Assembly (NCBI GenBank): GCA_022605405.1
Contig: JABYQQ010000005.1
Location: 1,798,001-1,862,000, forward strand
Reading direction: 5' to 3'
DNA: 64,000 bases
From: Earliella scabrosa
Lineage: Eukaryota > Basidiomycota > Agaricomycetes > Polyporales > Polyporaceae
Shown: positions 23,469-36,556 of the stretch, piece after piece
How the letters are laid out: every line of letters starts with the position of its first letter
Numbering within the stretch: position 1 is the stretch's first letter
Notes under the pieces: generated by a model
Databases searched by the model: none
The model's input: the letters and a program-made list of their open reading frames with translations, nothing else
Told to the model about the DNA's origin: nothing
Translations under genes and position numbers: made by a program

Positions 23469-24021
23469 CTGTGTATCATTATCCCGGACTTGAGCATTTA
23501 GCACCTCTTCCCTGCCCCATTCGATCTCTATTGACGTCGTTTGCGTTTGGGAAGACACACCCGCCTGTCCCGCACCGAGCCAGAGGCGCCACCGCGGGTG
23601 ACAGCACTCTGGAGTGTGCGATAAGAACATTGTTTCGGCGCGGCCTGGTGACCAAGCCATCTCCAATTCTGACGATTCGTGCAATCGACGGACGTTTCGA
23701 CGCAGCGACCAGAAGCCCGGATGCGATCATAGGACGGAGCGATGACATAACGGCGAACCGTCTAGTCTATGTCCAGTCGAGATCGGTCGCTCGTGCTCAA
23801 GATAGCGATGTCGTCCGGGGGGCACGCGATCATTGTGCGGGATTGACGGTCGCGAAACGCGGATGTAAGGAGGGCAGCCGGGTCTTGCTGACAGCGGACG
23901 CTTCGGACGAGCCGTTAAGCATTCGGAGCGGGGAGATATCGTGTCTAGCGGGAATAGATTGGGAGTAGCGTATAAGTCAACCGGAACTCGCAGAGTACTG
24001 CCGACTCGCAGGACGGCGTGG
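23469..24021. other. Convergent 3' region between RPN11 and MRPS18
   Basis: About 550 bp. A frame on the plus strand runs through part of it but has no family similarity and reads across RPN11's stop in another frame. No gene is supported. Confidence 0.45.
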
Positions 24022-24775
24022 TCAGTTTCTGCGGTCTAGATCGTCGCGGAGCAACTGTCGCCTACTGAGCACCGGGATAATGCCCATCATCTTCGCCCGA
24101 CGGATGGCCTTACCAATCCTGCGCTGGTTTTTCCACGTGAGCTGAGTCTCGCTGCGGCTCTTGATCTTGCCCATGGACGTGACGAAGCGTGACATGAGCG
24201 GCGAGTTTTGGCACTCCTTGAGCGGATCAAGATTGAGTTGGTAGAAAATGTCGAGCTGTTTGGACGTCGCAGCGTCGGGCCCGAGCAGAGGTCGCTTGGT
24301 TCCGTGTCGCGTTTTTTCGTACTCTGCGCGCGAGAATCGCTGCGGCTGTGTGAACTGTTGCGTCGACGTCGGGTGGTAGGGAGATGGTTAACACGACGCG
24401 GAGAAGCAAGGCAGTTGTAGAACATACCTGGCCGGGTTTGAAGCCTTTCAAGATAGGGTACCGCTTCCCTTTGCCAAAGCTGACTGAGAGACAGACTCAA
24501 CATCGACTTGGGACACGGAGTGAAGGCGGCCACGTACTCGGGACCGCGTCGACAATGCCATCGTTGTATACTTCCTCCGCCACCGCCGTTGGTGTTCTTT
24601 CCTGCTCCTCGGCCATATCCATCAGGTATTGACTGAGGGCTTGAACATCCTCCAGTTCCGGTGCCTGGAGGTCGGGTGTTGTTGCTGAGCTGGAGGATGC
24701 GCGGACTGCTGCCACGGAGAATCTACACGTCTGGCGACGCGCCAGAGCGCGTAAGGGAGCAATGAGGGGGAGCAT
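24022..24775 (-). CDS. MRPS18: Mitochondrial small-subunit ribosomal protein bS18m
   Basis: A protein of 208 residues in three exons (24775-24538, 24483-24428, 24354-24022). Residues 1-30 are basic, Ser/Ala-rich and lack acids (MLPLIAPLRALARRQTCRFS), a typical mitochondrial presequence. The C-terminal half carries the S18 core: LMSRFVTSMGKIKSR, then TQLTWKNQRRIGKAIRRAKM and MGIIPVLSRR. This protein binds 16S-like rRNA in the mitoribosome platform. The intermediate segment GKRYPILKGFKPGQ is usual in fungal mitochondrial S18. The joins were chosen by phase and by these conserved blocks. It is divergent from the RIM15-type kinase gene. Confidence 0.9.
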
Positions 24776-25688
24776 GTGAGGTGGATAGTGAGTGGCACCT
24801 GGAGTACGGCAGGGAAGTCAGCGAGCAGACCAAAACACGATGGGTGCGAGACGGGATGGAGCGTTGGCGCTGTCAGGGTGTAGTTGACATGGGGTGGGGG
24901 CGGACAGACCTTTACGGGCGGCGGGAGTGGGAGCACGGAGGAGGCCCTATGACCCGGTGCGTGAGACCGACCAGGGTGGATGTTGATGGCGGTGGGATTG
25001 GGAGGACGAGCGGAAGACGGCCTGGGGGCACGCGCAGGTGACAACAGCAAGGTGCGCAGGGTCGAGCCGGGCGAGTGTATGGAGGTCCAGCTTCGGCCAC
25101 CAAGGCGAAGAACCACGAAGCTTGCGAAGGCGTTCGACCCGCTCTGTCACAGGCAACAGCAGGCCCAGCCTGGGACCCCGGACCGACGCGTGCCCGCCCC
25201 CCGGACAGCGCCAGATGCACACGAAGCACCGGCTGCTCGTCCGAAACACTCGTGTGTCTTTGTCTTGCGACACGCCGTCGCAAATCGTGTGCGTGGCGGG
25301 GCGTTTTACAGTGTCTACGAAGACATGCCTAAGGAAGCCGCCAGATCCATGCAGTATATGGGCAAGGAGAGCGACGAGAGGGAGGGGGCAATTGGGGCAA
25401 AATTGGTGTGAGAAAAGCCTGAGAAAAGGCAAGCGCGCCTGGGCGATGGAGGAGTTGCGAGCGGGAGAGATGTGTGCTCATTGAGACCAACTCTGAACCT
25501 CTGTCACTCTCCTCCTCGTCTCCAAGTCACCGCCGCCCGCCTCGCTATCGCTCCCTCATGTCAATCCTCAACTGAACCACTCTCTCCTGCTTTCTGCTTT
25601 CTGTCTTCCTCAATCATCTCTCCTCCCCCACCCATCGCCGCCTCCCGACCCCGACACTCCCTCCTCTCCGTCCATCCACCACACCTAC
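24776..25688. other. Bidirectional promoter region (MRPS18 / RIM15)
   Basis: About 910 bp. The last 200 bp before 25689 are strongly pyrimidine-rich (CT), typical of fungal promoters and leaders. Long frames on both strands here lack any domain and look like by-products of high GC content. Confidence 0.5.
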
Positions 25689-28600
25689 ATGTCCGACTCG
25701 AGCTTGCCTCGAAGAGCGCCGCCGAGTCCCCTCGTGTTCTCTCCCGAGACAGTCCTCAATCCCATCCAAACCCAGGCCAGCACAAGCAGCGCAACCAACT
25801 CCCATGGATCCAGCTCAAACACTGTATCTATGCCTTTCGTCAGGCGCCATGTTACACGTCGCCTCAAGGCCGCAAAGGCGGAGTGCGACAAGGAGCTCCA
25901 GCGCGTCACCAATTCCATAACGGCCTTTTTCGAGGAACGTCTCCGGGAGGGCGATCACGAGCAGGAGATGGAGCGCGAGCAGCGAGAGCTCGAGCGAGAA
26001 CGCGATCGCGAGTCTCAAGCAGGCGATATCGAGCCCCTCCGTGAGGCGTTTGTCCTCCAGCCACAGGAGCTGCGATCTGCGTTGCAGTTCGACGAGGTGA
26101 GCTCTGATGGAGGGTACGAAGCAGAGCCGGAGGGACAAGGGCACAGTCGACAACGTGCGTCTCTTGACGAAGACCGTCCTACGCACCCCACGCTGACCCA
26201 TCGGACCTCGTCGCCTGGGCTACTTGCAGCATCCGTCTCGTCCACGAGTCCGTCGTCATTACGTCGTCACCCCACGCTACCCAGGGAACGCCCCGTTCAC
26301 GTCGTCACATCGAACACCGGCACCTCAAGTCCCGCGTCAGCGACGACCCCACCGCCAGAGGCTGTCAGTCCGCGCAAACAAGGCGAATCGTCTCGCTCCG
26401 GACAGTGGGCCGGCCAAAGTTTAGCTTCGCGCCGGCTTTCCCGCACCATCCACATTCCTGCACGAACACCGCGCTCAGGCCACAGTTCCCGGTCCACTTC
26501 TCGTTCCCGTTCGCCACTTCCACGATCCAACTACGCCGACTCTAATGCGGGCCGCCGATCATCGCGCATTCTTGTTGACGATCCCGTCGACCCAATCATG
26601 ACGACTCTTTATGAGATCATCGCAGTTGCGACAGACGTCCTCGACATGTCGATCAACCAGCTCACGGCAAACCCGAAGGTCTGTGAGACGCTAGTCCAGC
26701 GTGTACAGAACATCGGCAGGGCATGGGACGAACATCCAGACTGGCACGGGCGCAACTGGTATGTCCAGGTGCTCCTCGCCATCGCGAGTCTGAGCCGTGT
26801 CGTGGAATGGTGGGAAGCCGAGAAGCAGTTCTGGAACTTCGACGACAACGACGACGAGCAGGAGGAACCGCTCACGTTTGTCATGAAACCCGCAGAAGAG
26901 GAGATCCCCGCAACAGCTCCCACACCGGCCGCTCGTCCTGATCAGGAGAACGCGCTCAAGCTATCTCCGGATGATGAGAACCGACTACGAATGTCGCGCA
27001 CGACCAGCCAGAATCGCCGATCAAGAGACGAGTCGACCAAGGAGATCGCGTCGTCCTTGACTCACAAGGAGCCGGACCATGCGAAGACGCCCTCGAGCAA
27101 GTTCGATGGCCACAACGAGTCTGCGCGCGTCCTTGCGACAGAACGCCTGCGGCTTCAAGCGGAGACCGCCCAGAGTCAGAATATTGTCATGGAACTGAGC
27201 TTGGACGGCGACCACTTCATCTGGATCAACTACGCGTGGCGTGGTGTCACTGGGTTGGTGTTTTGTCATGATATTTGCTATTATCCGTGTTCACTGGACC
27301 GCACGCAGGACTGACCCTGAGGACTACTTTGGGACACGTGTCTCTAAGCTTCTCGCGCCCTCGGACTGGCATGTCTTCAGGGATGCAACTCGGCGTCTGC
27401 AGGAGAACGACTCTCGGACTATCGAGGTGAAGTTCAAGCTCAGGATATCGAACGAAGACGGCTCTTCTTCCAATATGTTCCAACAAATGGAGGGTAGTGG
27501 TATGCTGATGTTCGACCGGGAAGAGGGACGGCCGACGCACACTATGTGGGTCGTACGACCTGTCGGATCTCCTGAGGTCCTCCAGGCACCTCCGTCCATT
27601 CTTCTCGAGACAGGTGACATAGGTGACGAGCCTGCTTCCGCGGAGCTTCCTCAGGTTGGGTTCGGCGACCGCGGCGATCTAGAACCCATCACTCCGTTCC
27701 CCTTTGCACGACCGATCAACACTGCCCCCATCCTTTGTCGCATCTGCGAATGCAACGTTCCTCAGTGGTACTTTGAGAAACACAACGAGACCTGCAGCGA
27801 GGTGCATCGCTTGGAGGCGGAGATTGCAGAATGCAACGAGTCGATTGGCGAGCTTCGCAACACGATCCGCGACTTGCAGACTGCTATGGACCGCAGCTCG
27901 CCCATGGTTCCCGAATACCGTGGCATGCCCATCTTTTCGCCCTCGACATCGCCTAGCTCGTCGTCACCACTACAGCTTCTCCGCGCGCCACTGAAGATGA
28001 AGCGCATCAGTGTCAAGAAGATGCAACGTCAGGTTCTCGAGCAGCTAGAGGACATTCTGCAGACCGCCGCGGAGGTGTCCATTCCCACCCTCAAGGATGA
28101 CGAGTCCGCGGAGCCGATCGAGCGACAACGACTGCTCTCGCCTGCGTCCGAGCGCAAGATGTCCCAAGTTCGGCATTGGAACAAGCCGACCATCGAGGAT
28201 GCGGCACTCACGCAGCTCATCGACGACGCCGAGCGGGTGATGAGGCAGAAGATGGACAATGTCGTGCGTATGCAGAACACGATCCGATACTCGGAGAAGA
28301 TCCGACAGGAGTGGGAGGAGAAGGTCGAGCAGACTCTTTCTTCACTGGAGGGCGAGGAGGACGAGGAGAGCGAAAGCGAGGATGAACAGCAGGATGAACG
28401 TGCAGAAGACGACGACCACTCGAGTACGACCTCGGAGTACGCGTTCACTGGTCAGCAGTCTTCAGATCCCACTCCGGTCGCATCAGCGTCACCGATCCCA
28501 TTCAACTCTGGTCGCGAGTCTGCTGTTGCTACTATGAGTCCTTCTAGCCTTCCTTCTGTCTCAGCTGTCCCCGTTCCCACCTACTGGCATCAGAATCCGC

Positions 28601-31579
28601 CTCAGCACACGCGATCTTCGACGCCCTCCTCGATCTCCTCCCCTCTGGCTCTTGCTGCCCCCATTATCGCTTCACATCCAGATGAACAACCACCACCGAT
28701 GGATCTGAATGAGCCCGCGTCTGGCATGACGATCCGGGCCAGACGCTCACCTCAGAACCTCGAGCCGAAGCTTCTGATCACTCCGCCGCTCTCACCTATG
28801 GTCTCTCCTCAGGATGCTGCCACCCGCAAGTCACATCGAAGGCATTCCACCGCCCAGCCTGCTGTCATCAGCCCGACGGCGTCCATTTCTGGTACACCCC
28901 TCTCTCCGCGTCTTCCATCTGTCGCGCCATTGTCGAGGACGACCCCGACGTCGATCAAGGACTTCGAGATTATCAAGCCGATCTCGAAGGGCGCGTTCGG
29001 TTCCGTCTTCTTGGCCAAGAAGAAGGTGACCGGAGACTACTTTGCGATCAAGGTCCTGAAGAAGGCGGACATGATCGCGAAGAACCAGATCACAAACGTC
29101 AAGGCGGAGCGGATGATTCTCATGAAGCAAGCAGAGTCGCCGTTCGTGGCGAAGCTGTACTTCACGTTCCAGAGCAAGGAGAATTTGTACCTTGTCATGG
29201 AGTACCTCAACGGTGGTGACTGTGCGGCCCTCATCAAGTCTCTTGGTTCGCTGCCCGAGGAGTGGACGAGGAATTACATCGCCGAGGTCACTTTGGGTCT
29301 GGAGTATCTGCACCAGCGCGGCATTGTTCATCGGTCAGTATTGTGAGACACATACGACTGTTCAAGGCGCATGCTAACGAGTACCTCTTCAGTGATCTGA
29401 AGCCGGACAACCTGCTCATCGACCAGCATGGTCACCTCAAGTTGACTGACTTCGGTTTGAGCAGGATAGGTTTGCTTGGACGTCAGACTCGTGCTCCCCA
29501 GCTCCTGACAGACAGAGCCGTCCGTGGTCATGCGAGAGGTAGTCCCAGCTCGAGACCCCCATCTATTGACTCCGCATACATGGCACCCTCTCCCATGTTC
29601 CCCGTAGATCTTCAACCCGGTGGAGGTTCGTACTTCAGCCACAGGACGCCATCGCTTCCTCGACCCGGATCTTCCCCTTATCTGCCACTTACAGATGACC
29701 CGAGCGAATCGAGCGGGTCGGAGTCTCTGTCTTCGGGTCTCTTGTCGTTCCGTCGGAATGGCAACACCAAGCAGCTCTCCGATAGTCCTCTCCAGTCGTT
29801 CGCGACCGAGCTCGCGAATGACTTGCGTTCGCATCCCACTCCTGGAGGTACCCCACCTGGCGAGCAGAAGGTCGTTGGCACTCCTGACTACCTTGCGCCC
29901 GAGACTATCCTGGGTTTGCGCGGTGACGACGCTGCGGTCGATTGGGTACGTGATATGGTATCCGATATGTAGTGATGAGTACTGAGATAGCATCACAGTG
30001 GGCGCTGGGTGTCATCACATACGAATTCCTCTACGGAATCCCGCCGTTCCACGATGAAACGCCCGAGAAGGTGTTCGAGAACATCCTCTCAGGTCACATC
30101 GAGTGGCACGAGGACTATTGGGAGATCTCGCCCGAGGCTAAGGACTTCATGCAGCGCTTGATGACGCTCGACCCTACCAAGCGTCTTGGGGCAAACGGCG
30201 CTGACGAGGTCAAGGCACACCCCTTCTTCGCGGGCATCGACTGGGACAAAGTCACTACGACCGAGGCTGCTTTCATTCCCCAGGTCACTGACCCCGAGTC
30301 CACAGACTACTTCGACCCTCGTGGAGCCGTTCTCCAGCTCTTCCACGACAGCGAGCAGCCGTCGCTCACCCAGCAGTTTGGGTCGGACAGCCCCAATGCG
30401 CCCGGGGGAACCCCAGATGTTCCACCGGCCGCCGCTCCAGTGGCGCTGTCGCGCGAGGCCACCGCGTCGCCGTCAGATGACGACTTTGGCTCCTTCAGCT
30501 TCAAGAATTTGCCCGTGTTGAAGCAGGCGAACGAGGACATGATCCGCAAGATGAAGACCGATCAGCTTGCGCCACTCACCCACGCGTTGACGGAGCCAGC
30601 GAACATGCACTCCAGGCGGCGCAGTATATCGAGTAGAACCGGGCTGAAGAAGCCGAGCAGTATTGTCACGCCCGTCGACACGTCGAAGGGTCCGCTGCCT
30701 ACGAACCCTCCCTCACCAGCGACGTCTACGTCCTCGATCTCCTCATCAGTCTCGCGTGGTCCTCCAACACCAGGTAGCGCTGGGAGTCATGCTCGGAAAC
30801 CATCCGAGTTTGGTGCTGTCGAGCGTTTCAAGCTGAACCACCTGGAAGGCGATATTTCGCGACGGAACTCAATGCCCAGTCGCCTACGGACAGCCTCGGT
30901 CTCCACCACAGGGGAGGGGTCGGTGTCTGATTCCTGGAGCGGTGCAGTGCCACAGACGCCCGGACAGTTCGAGCTCAGCACTCCGCCATCGTCCGTGGCC
31001 TCGATTGACCTGAAGAGAGCACCGGATCCCAGCGACCGCGCCGTTACGTGTCTTCTGGCGGAGGACAACCCTATCACTGCGAAGATCATCGAGACGCTGC
31101 TCATCCGTCTAGGGTGTCGATGTGTTGTCGTTGCAGACGGCTCCGAGGCCATCAGCGTGGCCATGGGCGATATCAGTACGTGTATTCTTTGCGCGATCAG
31201 TGTGCGGTCCGCTCACTCGCCATAACCACCAACAGAGTTTGACGTTATCCTCATGGATCTGCATATGCCTATTCGTAAGCAGTTTCGTCATGGCGACGTC
31301 AATTGGCATTTACTGATCGATCGACTCTACACAGTTGATGGCGAAGGTGCTGCGCGGTATATCAAAAGTACCAACAATAAGAACGCGACGACACCGATAA
31401 TCGCTGTCAGCGCGTACAGCGGCGGGGTCGAGGTCACCGAGTTCAAGGACCTCTTCGCGGCGTACATCGCGAAGCCAGTCCAGAAGGCCGACCTAGTCGC
31501 CGTGATGCGCCAACTGGGATTCAAGACGTCCACCGCACAGGGCCGTGGACCGGGTACAAGGTTGACTTCCGCTCGGTGA
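25689..31579 (+). CDS. RIM15: RIM15-type protein kinase with PAS-like and response-regulator domains
   Basis: A protein of 1867 residues in six exons (25689-27253, 27309-29333, 29393-29945, 29999-31175, 31236-31274, 31335-31579). In order: disordered N-terminus with a charged coil; PAS-like region around 500-615 (DGDHFIWINYAWRGVTG); a small zinc-binding motif near 665 (CRICECNVPQWYFEKHNETC); AGC-type kinase from about 1070 (GAFGSVFLAKKK, FAIKVLKK, HRDLKPDNLL, LTDFGLSRIG); about 140 inserted residues before VVGTPDYLAPETIL; and a receiver domain from about 1725 (AEDNP, phospho-acceptor Asp in LMDLHMPI, Lys in AKPVQK). This is the layout of yeast Rim15, the nutrient-controlled kinase that promotes quiescence through endosulfines, downstream of PKA and TORC1. 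All phases agree. The receiver keeps its Asp, so phosphorelay input is possible, by inference. Confidence 0.93.
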
Positions 31580-32383
31580 CACTTGGTGTATATATTCACG
31601 GTTTTTCGACGATTCGCAAACCTCATTCGATCGCTCTGCCTTCGCATTATCGTTCCGAGTTCTCCTGCTTCGTTCTCGTTCACGTCCATAACTGCTCATG
31701 TCCCGCGTCACGTTCCGTCTCCCATTCCCATCTCTGCCAACCCATCTCGGTCCCCTCATTACCAACACACATCATGCATTTCTCTCTCCACACTCGCAAT
31801 CTCATCCGCTCATACTCGTCTACAACGCCCTGCATTCACTGTCTATCGTGCATTGTAAGCTAGACCTATTGTGTTATTAAATATCACCATTGGGATTAGC
31901 TGTTCCGTTCTCCACACCGAGCGCCGCGGGTGCAGAGCTGAGGTCCTGAGGACGCGTGTTTGTACGTATACGCGTCGCGTAGCGAACCGAGTACGCTCAT
32001 GGCTGATCCGGCGATGCGGGGCAAGCACAGGTCAGGCCGCGAGTCGCGACTGGCCCGCGTCGAGACCAATTGCATTGCAAGCTGTGGTTGTTGGTGACCG
32101 GGTACATCGCAGCTGGCTGTTGCGTCGCGTCGGTGACAAGTGGACATGTTTGCAGCATTGCACACATTGGCAATATGCTCGCACTGAGGGCGGCCGGAGT
32201 GACTGCGAGGAGGAGTACCTGAGCGCCTCGCCGGGGCACATACCTCGAGCTCCCAGGCTGCTTCGTTCGTTGCTGCATGCTGCACCCGCGTTACTCGCCT
32301 TCCTTCCAGCCCTCGCCGTCTCAAAACTCGCCCGCGCCGTCCTAGTCTCCTCATCTCACCCATCTCGCTGCACCCCGGCCGAC
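31580..32383. other. Intergenic region between RIM15 and the UIM protein
   Basis: About 800 bp. An open frame runs upstream from 32384 to 31871, but its translation looks like non-coding sequence and I start the next gene at 32384. The first part is CT-rich and is probably RIM15 3' UTR. Confidence 0.5.
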
Positions 32384-34638
32384 ATGGCCGCTCCTGGTCC
32401 CTGGGGAGAGGCTCCCCGCCCGTACTACCCTCCATACGCCCGCCGCCCTCACTCGCCCCCTGCGCCCTTGCATCCCTACGCTGCTGTGAGTGCTCCGAGA
32501 TACTATGGCCAGCCAGCGAACCCGGGCACGACCCCGGGCTTCTACAATCCCGCTCTCCCGCGACTAGCCCCCGCAACACCTCCGAGTGGTTCGCCCCCCG
32601 CATTCCCCGAACCCAGAGTGGGGCTCCCCGCGAGCTTGGTCCCGGGGCGGCAGTCCAACTACACCATACCGCGCTCCCAGTCCAACGACTACTTCTTCCA
32701 GAGCGACGTCAAGGGCTTCCCAGGGCCTCCGAGACACACGCAGACCGCACCCGTTCCTCCTCTACCACGGAAACCAGACTTTGATCAGCCCCCTCTACCT
32801 CCCAAGCCACCCTCACAACCGAACCTCCATGGTGCTCCGTTCTACGCGTCGCCCGAGTCCAGCCCCGCTCCTTCTGCTCCTCCGTTCGCGCTGTCCCAAC
32901 AGCAGGACGATGCTATCCTGAATCGCGTCCTGGCGATGTCTGCGCAGGAATCGCGGCAAACACATGGGGGACCGATGCTCTCCGAAGAAGAGCAGCTCTC
33001 GCGCGCACTCGAAGAATCCCTCAAACTCGCGTCCTCTTCCCCACCAGTAGGCTCCCCGGACCGCAGGTACTCCGTGATGACTGCTTCTCCGGAGCAAGGT
33101 CCGTCCGCCGTGACCGCACCTCCCGTTCCCGATCTCGACATCTCCGCACGGTCCTCGAGCCGGAGGTCGAGCAACAGGGTGAGTGGCCACCCGCATGTAT
33201 TCCACCAGATCTCCGCGGACGAAGCACTCGCGCGCCAACTCGCCGAGGAGGAGGAGCGGCTGCTGCAGCAGGAGGAGGAGGAGCATCGGCGGCGAGAGTC
33301 TCAACCGCAGTCCCAGTCGCCCGCGAGTCCGAACGTCGCAGGCGCAGGCACAGAGGCGGACCCTCTACCACACTACGACGAAGCAGTGTCGTCACCACCG
33401 CCTGCGTCGTCCTCAGCGTTTTACAACTCCTCCCTTACCGCCCACTTTGCCCCGAATGCGGGCCCATCTCAGCCTGCCTCGCCATCCACCCCCACGCTCG
33501 GCCGTAGCGTGTCTGAGCGGCCGTCGGTCTCGCCAAAGACCAGTGCGCCGCCCGATTTTTCCCAGCCTCTAGGCCGTACGCAGTCCCTCGGGGTGAGCGT
33601 TCCGACGACAACAACCTCCCTGCTCACTCCCACGCCCCAAACGCCGCCATTGTCCTCTTCAGCGTCTTCGCCATCCCAGGAGTCGATTGAACATGAGGGG
33701 CGGAACTCGACATCGCCTGGTGTTGAGGTAATGACCAACACGCAGTACCTCGATGCTGAGCTACTTGGGGGTTTGGGTAAGTGCACGCAGAAAATCGCTA
33801 GATAATACTCTCTAAGCCTGTCTGCTTTGCAGCCATGAACTTTGGGACACCGCCAATCAGCCCATCCCTGCAGCCATTCGCGGGCGTTATACCCAACGTC
33901 ATCGCTTTGCCATATGGACGAACACTGCCGTTCTACATCAAGGCGCCAAGCTGGCGAAACTTGTTGAAACTCATGGCGAGATTGAGCGGTACGCGTCTCG
34001 AACCAACCATGGAGGCTATGGCCGTGGTAAAGACCGAGATGCACCTGCGCATAGTGGTCTCATTCGTGAAGGTACGCGCGCCGTATGACTCCTCCAAATC
34101 ACCGTTCTCACACGCGTATTTTGTGATGTAGGTCCACCACGCGTCAAACGACTGGCACACCGTGCTCTATATGACCATCGATCACCCGGTGCCCCCCAAC
34201 GCGCCGTCGGGGTACAAATACCGTAACGGCGACACGAGCACCCTGCCGTGGTCGTACACGCTGTCGCAGCTGCCGGCCTTCCTCCGCGACGGCGCGGACG
34301 CAGCCCTGTCGAAGTTCTACACTATCCCGGCCACGCAGGAGCTGCCCTTCCCGGTGCTACCGATCAGCTTCCCCACGCTCGCAACCTACCTCGCGTCCGC
34401 GCTCGAGACGTCGCGTGACGCGATGCATGACAGCTCGAGCGGCGTGCGGCGCCTGGCGAAGTGCATCGACCAGTTCTATCCCAACGACCGGACGTCGACC
34501 CTGGATGATGCGCCCGAGCGAGGGGGCATGCGGCAGCGGCTGAAGAACCTGGTCGGCAGGGGGAAGCAGCAGCGCGACCGCAATGCGGACGTGTACGAGC
34601 TCGTCACGCCTTTCATGGCCGACGAGTACGGACGTTGA
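32384..34638 (+). CDS. Proline-rich protein with ubiquitin-interacting motif and conserved C-terminal domain
   Basis: A protein of 712 residues in three exons (32384-33776, 33833-34071, 34132-34638). Residues 1-165 are Pro/Tyr-rich, with PPLPPKPPSQP-type SH3-ligand sequences. Around residue 205 is a good UIM match, SEEEQLSRALEESLKLAS (acidic run, Ala, then Ser). Around residue 280 is a related acidic helix, DEALARQLAEEEERLLQ. A long Ser/Pro/Thr-rich linker follows. The last 230 residues form a compact domain: IPNVIALPYGRTLPFYIKAP, then WHTVLYMTIDHPVP, then LPFPVLPISFPTLATYLASA. I do not recognise that domain by name. The combination suggests a ubiquitin-binding adaptor in membrane traffic; that is inference. 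The start at 32384 is the first ATG of the compositionally uniform region. Confidence 0.75.
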
Positions 34639-35569
34639 GAGTCGAGACGTCGCTGTCGGCGTTCAAGCCGGGCTACTTACCGACGTCCCCTCTGTCCTTT
34701 TTGCATTGATTGCCTTTCCGTTCGCGCGCCTGATTATGATATTGCTCTTTAGCGTACTCACTGCACTCGTCACGATCATCCACCTGTATCTCTACCATCC
34801 TTTCCTCCCGCGCATTGCTCGCCCGCTCTTCACTAATCGTGACGACTGTTCTAAGTAGTGCTCTCGTTGCTGACTCCTCGTACTCGGTGTATATTTATTC
34901 ATTTAGAGTAGGCAGTCCCCACCGTAACTCTCTCATCATATCTGTCCTCTGGACACGGACACGATCATCGATGTTTCCATGATGATGACGACGACGATTT
35001 GCAATTGGAACAGTGTAGCCTCATCATGTTCTGCGATGCCTTGGACGTACTGATGGTGCAACCCTGATGGCAGGTGGTAGTAAGTACCTGCATTGTACGC
35101 TGCACGCATGCAGTCCTGGGACCTGAGGGGCGTGTTCATCGATTGATCACGGAGCCGCACGCTCCGGTATGCTTCCTCCGACCTCGTATCGGACGTGCCA
35201 CTAAGCGCGTCTTCTTAGTGGGGTGCAATCGGTCAGTGGTCTGGACGTGAGGGTAACAGCCGACAAGGTTGTTGGGTGTGATGTAGGACACGTCTTCAGA
35301 CTCTACTAAGCGGAGCTCGCTTGACAGATCAAACCACCATGCATCTAAGGTGCTGCTGCAAAGACGCTGTCAAGACATAAAGCCGCCTCAGGAGGGATAG
35401 TTCAATACAAGCAGCAAGCAGCATTTTCTCAGCGCAAATAGGCAATGAATTGGCTTTTTCCCATCGACAACTCCACGGCGACACCCTTGCACAAACATGA
35501 GGTTAAGTCAGGAAGGCGGCTAAAGTTGCTCACCTGCCTGATCCGGACTTGGGGCTACTCAGGCGCCCA
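34639..35569. other. Intergenic region left of the hAT-type element
   Basis: About 930 bp. The frame following the UIM gene is spurious. No gene, RNA or clear repeat structure is seen. Confidence 0.45.
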
Positions 35570-35577
35570 GTAGCGCG
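35570..35577 (+). repeat. Left target-site duplication of the hAT-type element
   Basis: GTAGCGCG; an identical copy sits at 36557-36564 immediately after the right terminal repeat. Confidence 0.8.
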
Positions 35578-36556
35578 TAGTGTTGCCGTGGAGTCAGAGT
35601 ACTCCGGAGTGTAGCCGACTCCGGTCAGTTCGGCAGCTCGGCATGCCACTCCAGTGCACTCCGACCGCAAGCGATCAACTGCAGGCGCTTGACCGTTGAC
35701 TTTCCTCAGCATACACTAAGCATCGAACGCGGTCACGTTCGCAGACGCGACACGAAGTATCGACGTGTTCTACACTTTGAATAAACGAAACTCTCTCAAA
35801 TACTTCAAGGATTGGAGTAAGCAAAGCAAGAACCCGAACGATAAACTCAAAACTTGAACCTGCGGCGGTGAACTATTACTCAGTGAGTACGAACCCCAGA
35901 TGAACCCCAGCACGTTGACTACATAGTGAAATCTGAAGGAGACGGCCGTCATACTGAGCCTTTACGCTGTCAGCTCCTATTAGTGACCCTATAAACAACC
36001 TCCGTACCTAACCGTACATCATATGGTAACGGTCAGCGTAAAGATATTCGTTCGGACTGACATGACTCGGATGTTTATGTCCGAGGAATATAAGTGTACT
36101 TTAATACTCCGGCAACCTGACCCATTAAACCAAGTAGCAGGTGTATATGGAAGTGATTGACGTGTGTGGTGGAATAGATCGGTTTTGGAGTACTGCTCTA
36201 GGTACTTACATCTCAAGGTACTGGAGATGAAGCTCTTTCCGCCGGGTCTTTCGAGGCCTCCAGAACTTGAAGTTTCGGTTAGTGCAAGTAGTCAATCCAT
36301 TACCTCACCATTTAGGTCAGTAAGATGCGGTCGGCCTCTTGCAAAGACACGCATTCTGATAGTTTGGTGCCTATGTATATGTGTAGCTACATACTATGGA
36401 GTACTGAGCGAGGCAGGAGGATGGCAGGCAGGCGCCTTCCATCCCGGTTTGGTAACTCACATAAGCACCTCGCGTATACTCCGACTCACTCTGGTGCACC
36501 TGAAATTGATAGCCGACACTCCGGAGCGACTCCGACTCCACTCCACGGCAACACTA
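35578..36556. mobile_element. Non-autonomous hAT-type DNA transposon (979 bp)
   Basis: The two ends are inverted repeats: the left end starts TAGTGTTGCCGTGGAGT and the right end is its exact reverse complement over these 17 bp, with looser similarity further in. The element is flanked by a perfect 8-bp direct repeat GTAGCGCG at 35570-35577 and 36557-36564. An 8-bp target duplication with TA-G-TGTTGC-type ends is the hallmark of hAT elements. Subterminal regions carry repeated ACTCCG/CTCCGGAGT motifs on both strands. No open frame long enough for a transposase is present, so it depends on one elsewhere. Near its middle a 10-bp inverted repeat (CTTTACGCTG and CAGCGTAAAG) is seen. The perfect target duplication implies a recent insertion. 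Confidence 0.85.

Noticed and set aside
24947..25432. 161-codon minus-strand frame between MRPS18 and RIM15
   Set aside because: Composition is that of a random GC-rich frame; overlapping plus-strand frames of equal length exist; no domain.
31871..32383. In-frame 171-codon N-terminal extension of the UIM protein
   Set aside because: The translation lacks the Pro/Ser-rich character of the gene and contains promoter-like sequence; the ATG at 32384 starts the uniform region.
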